Origin: an uncultured Alphaproteobacteria bacterium
GTDB taxonomy: Bacteria > Pseudomonadota > Alphaproteobacteria > Paracaedibacterales > CAITNM01
DNA: 54,234 nt
Direction of reading: 5' to 3'
NCBI GenBank assembly: GCA_903893805.1
Contig: CAITNM010000013.1
Span: forward strand, 1 to 54,234
The stretch's first letter is position 1. The number at the start of each line of letters is the position of its first letter. Positions 17,928-26,266 of the stretch are shown here, piece by piece. The position numbers were made by a program, and so were the translations under genes. Under the pieces are notes generated by a model, which was not told the DNA's origin, did no database searches, and saw only the letters and a list, made by a program, of their open reading frames with translations.

Positions 17928-19346
17928 TTAAGAATTGTAATAAAGCTCAAATTCTAAAGGATGCGGGTGATGCGCAAGTCTATAGAATTCTTTCCACTTC
18001 ATTTCTAAATGAGAATCAATAAGCTCTTTAGAAAACACGCCTGATTTAGTTAGGTATTCGTGATCATTTTCTAAAGCTTGCAAAGACTCTTTCAAGCAGC
18101 CACTTACCGTTGGTAGTGTTTTTGCTATTTCTTTATGTTCAAATAAATCAACGTCTTGGGCTTCTCCTGGATGAATACGATTTTGAATCCCATCAATGCC
18201 TGCTAGCAACATGGCAGAAAAAGCGAGGTAAGGATTTGCTGATGGATCAGGAAAACGCACTTCAACACGTTTGCCTTTTGGTGAATGAACAAGGGGAATA
18301 CGGCAAGCAGCAGACCTATTTTGTGCTGAGTACGCGCAAATTACTGGCGCTTCGTATCCTGGCACAAGCCGTTTGTAGCTATTGGTAGTTGGGTTGGTAA
18401 ACGCATTCAAGCTTTTTGCATGCTTTAAAATACCGCCAATGTAAAATAGTGCTGTGTCAGAAAGTCCAGCATAGTTTTTACCGCTAAATAATGGCTCGGA
18501 ATTTTTCCATAAGCTTTGGTGCACGTGCATGCCTGATCCATTATCGCCAAATACAGGCTTCGGCATAAAAGTGGCAGTTTTACCATATGAACGGGCAATA
18601 TTTCGCACTACATACTTATATACTTGCAATTCATCGGCACCCTTAACAAGTGTATTATAAACAACGCCTAATTCATGTTGAGCTGGGGCAACTTCGTGGT
18701 GATGCTTTTCAACTTTCAACCCCATTTCGGCCATTTTTAATAACATTTCAGAACGAATATCTTGGGCAGAATCTAATGGTTGAACTGGAAAATATCCCCC
18801 TTTATGTCCAGGACGACATCCATGATTTTTGGTAGCGCCTTGTCCATGAGTTTCTCCATTTTGACTGGGAAATTCATCGGAATAAATTTCATAAGATGTT
18901 TTTTCTGATCGCGCTTGAAACGCCACTCCGTCAAAAATAAAAAACTCGGCTTCAGGACCAAAAAATGCTTCATCAGCTAACCCTGTGCTTTGCAAGTATT
19001 TAATGCATTTTTTAGCAACTTGACGTGGGTCCTTGGCGTAAGGTTCACATGATAGAGGATGGTGCACATCACAAATAACAATTGCTGTTGGGTAAGCTGA
19101 AAATGGATCTAAGCGGACATTACATAAATCAGAACCGAAATCTGGCTTTAAAAGCATGTCAGATTCATTAATGGCGCACCAACCTGCAATAGATGAGCCA
19201 TCAAAAAGCAAGCCCTGCATGCATAAATCATCATCAACGGCACTGGTCGGATAAGTTATATGGTGCCAAGTTCCACGCAAGTCAGTGAACCTAAAATCAA
19301 CAAATTCAACCTGATGGTGTTTTAAAAAATCAAAAAAAGCCTGCAC
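17928..19346 (-). CDS. glnA: Glutamine synthetase type I
   Basis: The 472-residue GS-I makes glutamine from glutamate, ammonia and ATP as a dodecamer. Core motifs are present: FDGSS (about 48-52), PEAEFFIFD (about 131-139), GDNGSGMHVHQS (about 267-278), and NPTTNSYKRLVPGYEAPV. The adenylylation site is altered: where E. coli has NLYDLPPEE, this protein has DLFEHKE, so the modified Tyr is Phe402. The start is GTG 19346, with a TATAAT only about ten bases upstream and no Shine-Dalgarno. It heads the glnA-GNAT-GNAT-APH-lipB run. Confidence 0.96.
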   Translation of the reverse strand: MQAFFDFLKHHQVEFVDFRFTDLRGTWHHITYPTSAVDDDLCMQGLLFDGSSIAGWCAINESDMLLKPDFGSDLCNVRLDPFSAYPTAIVICDVHHPLSCEPYAKDPRQVAKKCIKYLQSTGLADEAFFGPEAEFFIFDGVAFQARSEKTSYEIYSDEFPSQNGETHGQGATKNHGCRPGHKGGYFPVQPLDSAQDIRSEMLLKMAEMGLKVEKHHHEVAPAQHELGVVYNTLVKGADELQVYKYVVRNIARSYGKTATFMPKPVFGDNGSGMHVHQSLWKNSEPLFSGKNYAGLSDTALFYIGGILKHAKSLNAFTNPTTNSYKRLVPGYEAPVICAYSAQNRSAACRIPLVHSPKGKRVEVRFPDPSANPYLAFSAMLLAGIDGIQNRIHPGEAQDVDLFEHKEIAKTLPTVSGCLKESLQALENDHEYLTKSGVFSKELIDSHLEMKWKEFYRLAHHPHPLEFELYYNS

Positions 19347-19355
19347 AATAGTAAC

Positions 19356-19361
19356 ATTATA
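19356..19361 (-). promoter_or_regulatory. glnA: Consensus -10 box immediately upstream of glnA
   Basis: The reverse strand reads TATAAT at 19361-19356. The GTG start is at 19346, so transcription would begin within a few bases of it and give a nearly leaderless mRNA. The -35 region (CTTAGC at 17-base spacing) is poor. Confidence 0.35.
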
Positions 19362-19396
19362 AAGTTTGTCTTAGGCTAGCTAAGCTTTAAAAAAAG

Positions 19397-20314
19397 TCAA
19401 CTGATATCCAGTTGGATTTTATATCCTTTTTCACATAATTTTTGCACACGCTTGTATTCTGCAGCGAATTCTTTATCCAGTTCAGACAATCGCTTGAATT
19501 TTTTTGAGTGTTTGTTCAGTATCCACGGATCAATTCCCCTAAATTTGGGCTTAGGAACAAAGTCAGGGGTGCCGTCTCCTTCTTCCAAAATATGATAAGC
19601 AGTTTTAGGGATTTTTGCTTTCGCAATTAGTCGTGTGATTTCTGGATCATCACAAGCATTAAGCTTATCCAAAACCTGCTTATCAGTACTAAAATTCATG
19701 TCATGTTTGGTTACTCGCTGTAATAAAAAAGCACGTTTTAAGATTTTACTAGCAATAAAATAGACAACCAGGTGATCTGTAGAGCCCCAAAAATGTTCTG
19801 AAAATACTAATGGTAACGAAGCGAATTTTTTGGCAGCTTTTTTGCTTATAAAGCACCATTTTCCACCCTCAAAACGTAATTTACTTATAATAAATTTTAC
19901 ATCTTTCTCTTTAATCATTTTGAAAATAAGTCCGGTGTGTATATTGTAGGCAATTCGATCGGCACACATATCAGGTAATGGCTGTTCAAGACGCGTAAAG
20001 CCAGGATTATCAGGCATAATATCTTTTTCAGCCCAATCATGACCTTGAATAATTTCAGAAATTTTGGTTTGTTGCAAAAACCACTCATGAATAGTGTCTT
20101 GGTAATTTTGTATGCCAAAAAATACGTCGGCTACATGAGAAAAAACCGTATGGGAAATATCATGAGTAAGGGCGGCAATTTGCTCTTGAAGGTCCCCTCC
20201 AAAGTTTTGAACAAGCCATAACACATCAAGTGAGTGGTCTAACCTGCTAAATTTAGGAATACCATTCCAGTAGGCTGGGGGTCCTGATTGATCAATGCCT
20301 TTCAGACGCTGCAT
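19397..20314 (-). CDS. HD-domain phosphohydrolase (5' end displaced by frameshift)
   Basis: The 305-residue frame carries an HD-superfamily metal-dependent phosphohydrolase core: SRLDHSLDV gives the first His, LTHDISH gives the HD pair, and PDMCADRIAY contributes the distal Asp. dNTPase-like and other nucleotide phosphohydrolases have this layout; the substrate is unknown. Homology-like sequence continues upstream of ATG 20314 (SIEVQTIFGSIKLQDELLKVYNLEH in two parts) with no start codon until TAA at 20459-20461. The missing start and signal peptide lie in another frame at 20356-20481. The gene is therefore either broken or translated from the internal ATG without about 40 residues. Confidence 0.75.
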   Translation of the reverse strand: MQRLKGIDQSGPPAYWNGIPKFSRLDHSLDVLWLVQNFGGDLQEQIAALTHDISHTVFSHVADVFFGIQNYQDTIHEWFLQQTKISEIIQGHDWAEKDIMPDNPGFTRLEQPLPDMCADRIAYNIHTGLIFKMIKEKDVKFIISKLRFEGGKWCFISKKAAKKFASLPLVFSEHFWGSTDHLVVYFIASKILKRAFLLQRVTKHDMNFSTDKQVLDKLNACDDPEITRLIAKAKIPKTAYHILEEGDGTPDFVPKPKFRGIDPWILNKHSKKFKRLSELDKEFAAEYKRVQKLCEKGYKIQLDIS

Positions 20315-20355
20315 ATGTTCAAGGTTGTAAACTTTTAGCAGTTCATCTTGAAGTT

Positions 20356-20481
20356 TTATAGAGCCAAAAATTGTTTGAACCTCAATGCTTGTTTTGGCTT
20401 CAGGAATTGGTTCGGCAGGAGTGTAGAAAATAAAAAGAAAAGAATAAAATTTATGTTTTTATACTGTGTGAGAACTTTCAT
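20356..20481 (-). pseudogene. Detached signal-peptide start of the HD-domain gene
   Basis: ATG 20481 has a good Shine-Dalgarno (AAGGA at 20487-20491). It encodes MKVLTQYK followed by the hydrophobic run INFILFFLFSTLLP, which looks like a secretion signal. The frame stops after 41 residues. The HD frame reads PAEPIPEAKTSIEV from the same bases, so one base lost near 20412-20418 (CTCCTGCCGAA on the coding strand) would explain both. This suggests an originally exported HD protein. Confidence 0.6.
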
Positions 20482-20568
20482 TTTTATCCTTATGTTTTTT
20501 TGGCAGGGTTGCGCCCCTACAAACAGTTATGACAATATCAACAATCTTAGCTTATAACTTTAATTTGC

Positions 20569-21822
20569 ATGATCCAAACCCTTAAGCAATATAAATTTTT
20601 GAGTGCTCTGTGTTGTGCTGCATTGCTTATTTTAATCTGCCAAGGTCCATATCTTCATAGTGACTCGGTGGGATATTTAGAAGCCAGTTCCTCACGGGGG
20701 TTGTTTTATCCACTATTTTTAAACATATGTCGTTCGATTTGGAATAATCTTCATTGGGTTATTTTTGTTCAGCTTTTGCTGGGGTTAGGGGCTTGTTTTT
20801 ATGTTGTTGTTTGTTTCGAAAAATTACTTGATAATCGCTTTGATAACATTCTTCAAATAAGTTTATTTATTGCTCTTGTGTTCCCTTATGTAGGTCACAC
20901 ATTCATTGGCAACACTATATTGACCGAGCCACTTACGTATCCATTGTTTTTAATGTTTTTTTGTCAGCTGTTACTATGGCGAAAATTTGAAAGCACTTGT
21001 CATTTCTTTATAGCCCTAGGGCTTGCCTTATTTTTAATGCTTACTAGAAAACAGTTTGGGTATATATTTGCTGGGTTTTATTTGTGGATTTTTCTAGATT
21101 TAATACACAGAAAAAAAATTAAGCTTCGTCTATTTTTGCTGCCAATAGTATTTTTTACAGCTAGCTTGTTTTTGGAAAAAAGTTATATGTACGTAAAAAC
21201 AGGGCATTTTATTGGGACACCTGCGGGGCAGTTCATTATTGCATCACCACTGTATATAGCAAAAGTTAGCGATATCGATTTATTAAAAACACCCAGACAA
21301 AAACAGTTTCTCAGCAAAGCTTTGAAAGAACGAGATATTCAAAAACTAGGAATGCACAAGGAAAATTACGCAAATTTTTCGTGGCCATATCCTAAAAAAT
21401 TTGAGGTTATCCACGATATTTTGCGATATGAAATAACCACTAAAGCACTGAATGGGCTTAACTTGGGGCTAATTGATTCAGAAAAACTTTTAAGCGAAGT
21501 TGCGGTTACAGTGCTTAAAAATAATTTTGTCGATTTTTTAAATCTGTACTACCGAAACATCATCAATAATATGGGCGGATATTATTATTTTTATCTAATG
21601 TGCTGCACTTTTTTTGTTTGTTTATGGAAGTTGGTTCTGAAAGAAAAGAACCCATTGCTCTATTTTGGCCTAATGGCAACGAGCTTGCATTTTCTAAATT
21701 ATGGAGCAGTAGCAATTTTTTTGCCAGTCATTCAGCGTTTTGCTATCTATACAAATGGGTTAATGATTTGTTTTTGGCTGCTATGTTTACACCTAATGTT
21801 TGTGAGTAAAGAAAATGACTAA
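20569..21822 (+). CDS. Polytopic membrane protein, GT-C/mannosyltransferase-like
   Basis: The 417-residue protein has about ten hydrophobic segments. An N-terminal loop with the acidic pair region HSDSVGYLEAS follows the first helix, reminiscent of the catalytic loop of GT-C glycosyltransferases that use lipid-linked sugars. No family could be assigned with certainty. A soluble stretch (about 235-300) separates two membrane blocks. The stop overlaps the downstream polyprenyl-phosphate sugar synthase gene by eight bases, which suggests they act together: the partner charges a lipid carrier and this protein uses it. The initiation region lacks a clear Shine-Dalgarno. Confidence 0.65.
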   Translation: MIQTLKQYKFLSALCCAALLILICQGPYLHSDSVGYLEASSSRGLFYPLFLNICRSIWNNLHWVIFVQLLLGLGACFYVVVCFEKLLDNRFDNILQISLFIALVFPYVGHTFIGNTILTEPLTYPLFLMFFCQLLLWRKFESTCHFFIALGLALFLMLTRKQFGYIFAGFYLWIFLDLIHRKKIKLRLFLLPIVFFTASLFLEKSYMYVKTGHFIGTPAGQFIIASPLYIAKVSDIDLLKTPRQKQFLSKALKERDIQKLGMHKENYANFSWPYPKKFEVIHDILRYEITTKALNGLNLGLIDSEKLLSEVAVTVLKNNFVDFLNLYYRNIINNMGGYYYFYLMCCTFFVCLWKLVLKEKNPLLYFGLMATSLHFLNYGAVAIFLPVIQRFAIYTNGLMICFWLLCLHLMFVSKEND

Positions 21823-22720
21823 AATTGCTATTCTTATTCCTTGTTATAATGAAGGAAAAGCTATTTACAAGGTTGTGCAAGATTTTAAGTTGCAGCTTCC
21901 AGAAGCCGACATTTATGTCTATGACAATAATTCAAAAGATAATACGACATCAGAAGCTGCGCGAGCAGGGGCAATTGTAAGATTTGAACCACGCCAAGGC
22001 AAAGGGCATGTCGTGCGACGAATGTTTGCCAACATTGAAGCAGATATTTACCTTATGGTTGATGGTGATGGTACTTACGATTGCTCACGTGCTCGTGAGC
22101 TGGTCAATACTCTTTTAGAAAATCAGTTAGATATGGTAATTGGGGTTCGTGTTGAAAAAACGGAAACAGCGCACCGCACAGGTCATAAACTGGGAAATCA
22201 ATTGTTTAATTTTGCTCTTAAGGTACTTTTCCAAAGCAACTTTAAGGATATTTTTTCAGGCTATCGGGTTTTTTCTCGTCGCATGATAAAAAGTTTTCCT
22301 GCTATTTCAAATGGGTTTGATATTGAAACTGAATTATCTGTGTTTGCTCTCAATTTGAATCTTCCAGTTAAAGAAGTTGAAACTGATTTTTTTGATCGTA
22401 TTGCGGGTACTCAAAGTAAATTATCTACTTTTAAGGACGGTTTTAAGATCGGGCTTCGCATGTTGTCACTATTTAAGGATTTCCGTCCGTTTCTATTATT
22501 CTCTCTAGTATCAACATTGCTAATTGCAGCTGGATTATTTTTGGGCGTCAAAGTTATTCAAGAATTTTTATCAACAGGGTATGTATATCGTATTCCTAGT
22601 GCCCTACTTTGCGTAGGTTTTATGGTGCTTGGATTTTTAAGCTTTGCATGTGGCCTGATTCTGGATAGTATGAGCAATCAGCGCAGGGAAAATTTAAGAC
22701 TACATTACTTGCGCAATTAA
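21815..22720 (+). CDS. GT2 glycosyltransferase (polyprenyl-phosphate sugar synthase-like)
   Basis: The 301-residue enzyme has an N-terminal GT-A domain: ILIPCYNEG, YVYDNNSKDNT, the metal-binding VDGDGTYD (DxD-type), and the FSGYRVFSRR segment typical of DPM1/GtrB proteins. Two membrane helices follow (about 225-250 and 260-285) and a basic tail. Such proteins transfer a hexose from a nucleotide sugar to undecaprenyl phosphate. The sugar is not predictable. It overlaps the membrane protein upstream. No GtrA-type flippase gene is present next to it. Confidence 0.85.
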   Translation: MTKIAILIPCYNEGKAIYKVVQDFKLQLPEADIYVYDNNSKDNTTSEAARAGAIVRFEPRQGKGHVVRRMFANIEADIYLMVDGDGTYDCSRARELVNTLLENQLDMVIGVRVEKTETAHRTGHKLGNQLFNFALKVLFQSNFKDIFSGYRVFSRRMIKSFPAISNGFDIETELSVFALNLNLPVKEVETDFFDRIAGTQSKLSTFKDGFKIGLRMLSLFKDFRPFLLFSLVSTLLIAAGLFLGVKVIQEFLSTGYVYRIPSALLCVGFMVLGFLSFACGLILDSMSNQRRENLRLHYLRN

Positions 22721-22820
22721 ATATTTATATATTATTGGAATACAATGCCGTCGAACTATTTTCGTGCGGCGTTTGTGAAAAAATGTTAAGGTTTAGCTAA
22801 CTTTTTTGGACAGTTGATTT

Positions 22821-25547
22821 ATGAGCACGCAAATTACTACTGATGTAAAGCCAGTTTCTTTAGAAGAGGAAATGAAGCGGTCGTATCTTGATTACGCTAT
22901 GAGCGTAATTGTTTCGCGTGCTTTGCCAGATGTTCGTGATGGCCTGAAGCCTGTACATCGTCGAATCTTATACACCATGAAAGAAATTGGTCTGGAATAT
23001 AACAGACCACACAAGAAATCGGCCAACGTAGTCGGTAACGTGATGGCAAAATACCATCCTCACGGTGATTCGGCTATTTATGATTCTATGGTTAGAATGG
23101 CGCAATGGTTTAGTTTGCGTGTTCCTTTGGTTGATGGTCAGGGTAACTTTGGTTCAATGGATGGAGATCCGCCAGCTGCTCCTCGTTACACAGAAGCACG
23201 TTTAAGCAAAGTAGCTCATTCTTTACTTGATGATATTGATCAAGATACTGTAGATTTCCGTGCTAACTACGACGATACAACAGTTGAGCCAATTGTGCTT
23301 CCGGCTAAGTTTCCAAACTTGCTGGTCAATGGCACTAGCGGTATTGCGGTTGGTATGGCTACTAATATTCCGACTCATAACTTGGGTGAGATTGTTGATG
23401 CAACATGTGCATTGGTTGATAATCCAGACCTTACCATTGAAGAGCTTATGGAGCATGTGCCAGGGCCAGATTTCCCGACGGGTGCTACTGTGTTGGGTCG
23501 TAAGGGCATTATTGAAGCATTCCATACAGGACGTGGTAGTATTACTATCCGGTCAAAAACAACCATTGAAAATATTTCGGGAAGCCGTGAAGCAATAATT
23601 GTTCACGAAATGCCTTACCAAGTGAATAAATCGCGCATGATTGAAAAAATCGCAGAACTTGTTCGCGATAAAACTATCGAAGGTATTTCTGATTTACGCG
23701 ATGAGTCAAACCGCGAAGGTGTGCGTGTTGTTATTGAGCTGAAGAAAGATGTTAACGCAGAAGTTATTCTTAACAAGCTTTATCGTCATAGTCAGTTACA
23801 AGTAAGCTTTGGTTACAATATGTTGGCCATTGTACATGGTCGTCCAGTACAACTTTCGATCAAGAGCATTCTTCAGCACTTTATTGATTTCCGTGAAGAA
23901 GTTATTACGCGAAGAACAAAGTATTTGTTGCACCGTGCACGAGAAAAAAGTCACTTGTTACTTGGTTTTTCAGTGGCTGTTGCTAATCTTGATCCAGTTA
24001 TTGAATTAATTCGCAGCTCAAAAGATCGCAATGAAGCACGCGAACAATTACTAGCGCGTACCTGGAATGGTTCATCTGTTGCTGAATACATCAAGCTTGT
24101 TGAAGCTAATACAGATGTTATTAGTATTGATGGTCAATATCGCCTAAGTGAATTGCAGGCGAATGCGATTTTAGATTTACGTCTGCACCGCTTAACTGGT
24201 TTAGAGCGTGAAAAAATTCTAAAGGACTTAGATGATATCGCTAAAGATATTCAAGATTATCTAGATATTCTGGGGTCTCGTTTGCGTATTTTGACAATTT
24301 TAAAAGAAGAATTAAATGCTATTAAAGAAATTTTCCCGAGTCCACGTCGTACCATCATTGAAGATGCTGTTACCAAGCTTGAATTAGACGATCTAATTCA
24401 GCGTGAAGATATGGTCATTACGGTAAGTTTGAGTGGCTACATTAAGCGCGTTCCACTATCTACCTATCGTGCACAAAGACGTGGTGGTAAGGGACGCTCA
24501 GCAATGACTATAAAAGATGAAGATGTGGTCTGTGATATCATTATTGCCAATACCCATAGTCACGTATTGTTCTTCTCAACACTTGGTAAAGTCTACCAAA
24601 TGAAGGCCTATGAGCTTCCACTGGCAACACCTCAATCTCGAGGTCGAGCAATGGTGAACTTATTGCCATTAACGGGTAATGAAACTATTTCAACAGTGTT
24701 AGTTTTGCCTGAAGCGACTGAACGCAAGGATCAAGAAGTATTCCTAATGTTTGCAACGAACACAGGCAACGTGCGTCGTAACAAATTGCAAGACTTCTCA
24801 AATATTCCAAGCAATGGTAAGCGCGCTATGAAGCTTGACGATGCCGGAGAAGAACTTATTGCTGTTAAGTTATGTACAGAAAAAGACGACGTGATGTTGT
24901 TTACCAAAAAGGGATTATGTAACCGCTTTAATGTGGCAGATAATGTCCGTGTATTTGCTGGGCGTGATTCTAATGGTGTTCGTGGAATCAGGTTGCAACC
25001 AAAAGATTATGTCATCAGTGTGACTATATTAAATCCAGGAAAAGTGACAATTGAAGAACGTAATGCATATTTGAAAATGGCGAAAGCTGCGCGACAAGGC
25101 GCAAGTGATGAGCCAGAAATTCTCGATGTAGATGAAGAAGTTGCAGCAATCACTATAACAAATGAGCGCTTTGAAGAGCTTCAAGCAATGGAAGAATTTA
25201 TCCTAACTGTTACAGAAAATGGTTTTGGTAAGCGTAGTTCTGCTTATGAATATCGTACTACTAAACGTGGTGGTGTTGGTTTTGATAGCATTATCACCAG
25301 CGTACGTAATGGCGGTGTGGTGGCTGCATTCCCAGTAAGAGAACAAGACCAAATTATGCTGGTTACCACAAGTGGTCAGTTGATTCGTTGTCCTATTACA
25401 GATGTTCGAATTACTGGACGTCGCACACAAGGGGTTATTATTTTCAGAATTGATAACGGTGAAACTGTTGTTTCTGTTAGCAAAGTAGAAGAAGGCGAAG
25501 AAATTTTGGAAGAAGTTCTAGAAGCAGTTCCTCCAATTCTTGTCTAA
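22821..25547 (+). CDS. gyrA: DNA gyrase subunit A
   Basis: The 908-residue GyrA has the breakage-reunion domain with active-site Tyr123 (APRYTEAR). The quinolone-resistance region HGDSAIYD has Ser84 and Asp88 intact, so no classic resistance change is seen. The GyrA box QRRGGKG (near 552) that allows DNA wrapping is present, distinguishing it from ParC. The C-terminal beta-pinwheel includes an inserted stretch (about 735-785) rich in acidic residues, as in other alphaproteobacteria. It pairs with GyrB to introduce negative supercoils. About 100 bases upstream hold no gene. Confidence 0.97.
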   Translation: MSTQITTDVKPVSLEEEMKRSYLDYAMSVIVSRALPDVRDGLKPVHRRILYTMKEIGLEYNRPHKKSANVVGNVMAKYHPHGDSAIYDSMVRMAQWFSLRVPLVDGQGNFGSMDGDPPAAPRYTEARLSKVAHSLLDDIDQDTVDFRANYDDTTVEPIVLPAKFPNLLVNGTSGIAVGMATNIPTHNLGEIVDATCALVDNPDLTIEELMEHVPGPDFPTGATVLGRKGIIEAFHTGRGSITIRSKTTIENISGSREAIIVHEMPYQVNKSRMIEKIAELVRDKTIEGISDLRDESNREGVRVVIELKKDVNAEVILNKLYRHSQLQVSFGYNMLAIVHGRPVQLSIKSILQHFIDFREEVITRRTKYLLHRAREKSHLLLGFSVAVANLDPVIELIRSSKDRNEAREQLLARTWNGSSVAEYIKLVEANTDVISIDGQYRLSELQANAILDLRLHRLTGLEREKILKDLDDIAKDIQDYLDILGSRLRILTILKEELNAIKEIFPSPRRTIIEDAVTKLELDDLIQREDMVITVSLSGYIKRVPLSTYRAQRRGGKGRSAMTIKDEDVVCDIIIANTHSHVLFFSTLGKVYQMKAYELPLATPQSRGRAMVNLLPLTGNETISTVLVLPEATERKDQEVFLMFATNTGNVRRNKLQDFSNIPSNGKRAMKLDDAGEELIAVKLCTEKDDVMLFTKKGLCNRFNVADNVRVFAGRDSNGVRGIRLQPKDYVISVTILNPGKVTIEERNAYLKMAKAARQGASDEPEILDVDEEVAAITITNERFEELQAMEEFILTVTENGFGKRSSAYEYRTTKRGGVGFDSIITSVRNGGVVAAFPVREQDQIMLVTTSGQLIRCPITDVRITGRRTQGVIIFRIDNGETVVSVSKVEEGEEILEEVLEAVPPILV

Positions 25548-25619
25548 GTAGGCAAGGTTCTTCTTTTCTAATCGACTCTAATTTTGCTAGAATAGCACAA
25601 AAGGTATAAGGCTTAGTTT

Positions 25620-26129
25620 ATGTCCTCAGCAAGTAGTAAACAAGATATGAGTATGGACGATATTTTAGCATCCATACGTAATTACGTTTCAGAAGGACAA
25701 ACATATTCTAAAAACGATGCTGCACCCTTTTTATCAACAGAAGAAATAGCAGAAAAAAAATCTTATGATGCGGAAGTGATTCAACTAACTGATGAAGTTA
25801 TTCCAATTGAAACAATTAGTTTGCAGGCAACATCTTCTTCATTTACGTCATTAACTCCTGTTGAAAGATCGCAAGCGGAGCGAAACCCTATGTATCCTAA
25901 TCCTCAGCCTGCACCAAATCTTTTCCAAAATTCAAGAAATGCCGATAATTCTTTTAATCGCTTGAAAAATGAAATTGTAGCATCGACTCAGACACCGACA
26001 AGTTTGTCATCAGACGAATTGTTAAGTCAACTTGCTACCCCGTTAATCAAAAATTGGCTTGACCAAAATTTGCGGAAAATTGTTGAAGACATCGTAGAAA
26101 AAGAAATTGAACGCATGCGGCGCAGCTAA
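25620..26129 (+). CDS. popZ: PopZ-like polar organizing protein (DUF2497)
   Basis: The 169-residue protein has the three-part PopZ plan. An N-terminal helix (MSMDDILASIRNYVSE, about 10-25) serves client binding. A Pro/Ser/Thr-rich linker (about 60-125) follows. The C-terminal oligomerisation region is LLSQLATPLIKNWLDQNLRKIVEDIVEKEIERM (in two parts, about 132-166). In Caulobacter, PopZ forms polar condensates that anchor ParB-parS and cell-cycle regulators. It lies between gyrA and a proline tRNA gene. Confidence 0.85.
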   Translation: MSSASSKQDMSMDDILASIRNYVSEGQTYSKNDAAPFLSTEEIAEKKSYDAEVIQLTDEVIPIETISLQATSSSFTSLTPVERSQAERNPMYPNPQPAPNLFQNSRNADNSFNRLKNEIVASTQTPTSLSSDELLSQLATPLIKNWLDQNLRKIVEDIVEKEIERMRRS

Positions 26130-26134
26130 TCTCC

Positions 26135-26164
26135 TTGTATGAGCGCCTAAGTGTTTGCTATATT
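26135..26164 (+). promoter_or_regulatory. Predicted promoter of tRNA-Pro / putA
   Basis: TTGTAT (26135-26140), an 18-base spacer and TATATT (26159-26164) stand ten bases before the tRNA 5' end. The position suits a tRNA transcript with a very short 5' leader. Prediction by eye. Confidence 0.45.
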
Positions 26165-26174
26165 CTCTATAGAT

Positions 26175-26251
26175 CGGAACGTAGCGCAGCCTGGTAGCGC
26201 ACTATTCTGGGGGGATAGGGGTCGTGGGTTCGAATCCCGCCGTTCCGACCA
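26175..26251 (+). tRNA. tRNA-Pro (anticodon GGG)
   Basis: The 77-base cloverleaf closes fully. The acceptor stem is CGGAACG/CGTTCCG, the D arm has GCGC...GCGC, the anticodon stem is CTATT/GATAG around loop CTGGGGG, and the T arm is GTGGG/CCCGC with TTCGAAT. The CCA end is encoded. GGG at positions 34-36 reads proline codons CCC and CCU. C1-G72, A73 and G37 are proline features. putA starts 15 bases downstream with its Shine-Dalgarno beginning five bases after the tRNA end, so both may be on one transcript. Confidence 0.95.
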
Positions 26252-26266
26252 TCTTTGGAGAAAGTA

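Noticed and set aside
20453-20557. Small plus-strand ORF (34 residues) with a hydrophobic start and WQGC, like a mini-lipoprotein
   Set aside because: It is antisense to the signal-peptide region of the HD gene, the lipobox is poor and the ribosome-binding site is weak. The minus-strand start at 20481 has far better signals.
23067-23084. Possible quinolone-resistance change in GyrA
   Set aside because: Ser84 and Asp88 are the susceptible residues; no change present.
26175-26251. tRNA-Pro as an integration site
   Set aside because: No duplicated tRNA 3' end or integrase is visible nearby; the flanking genes are core.
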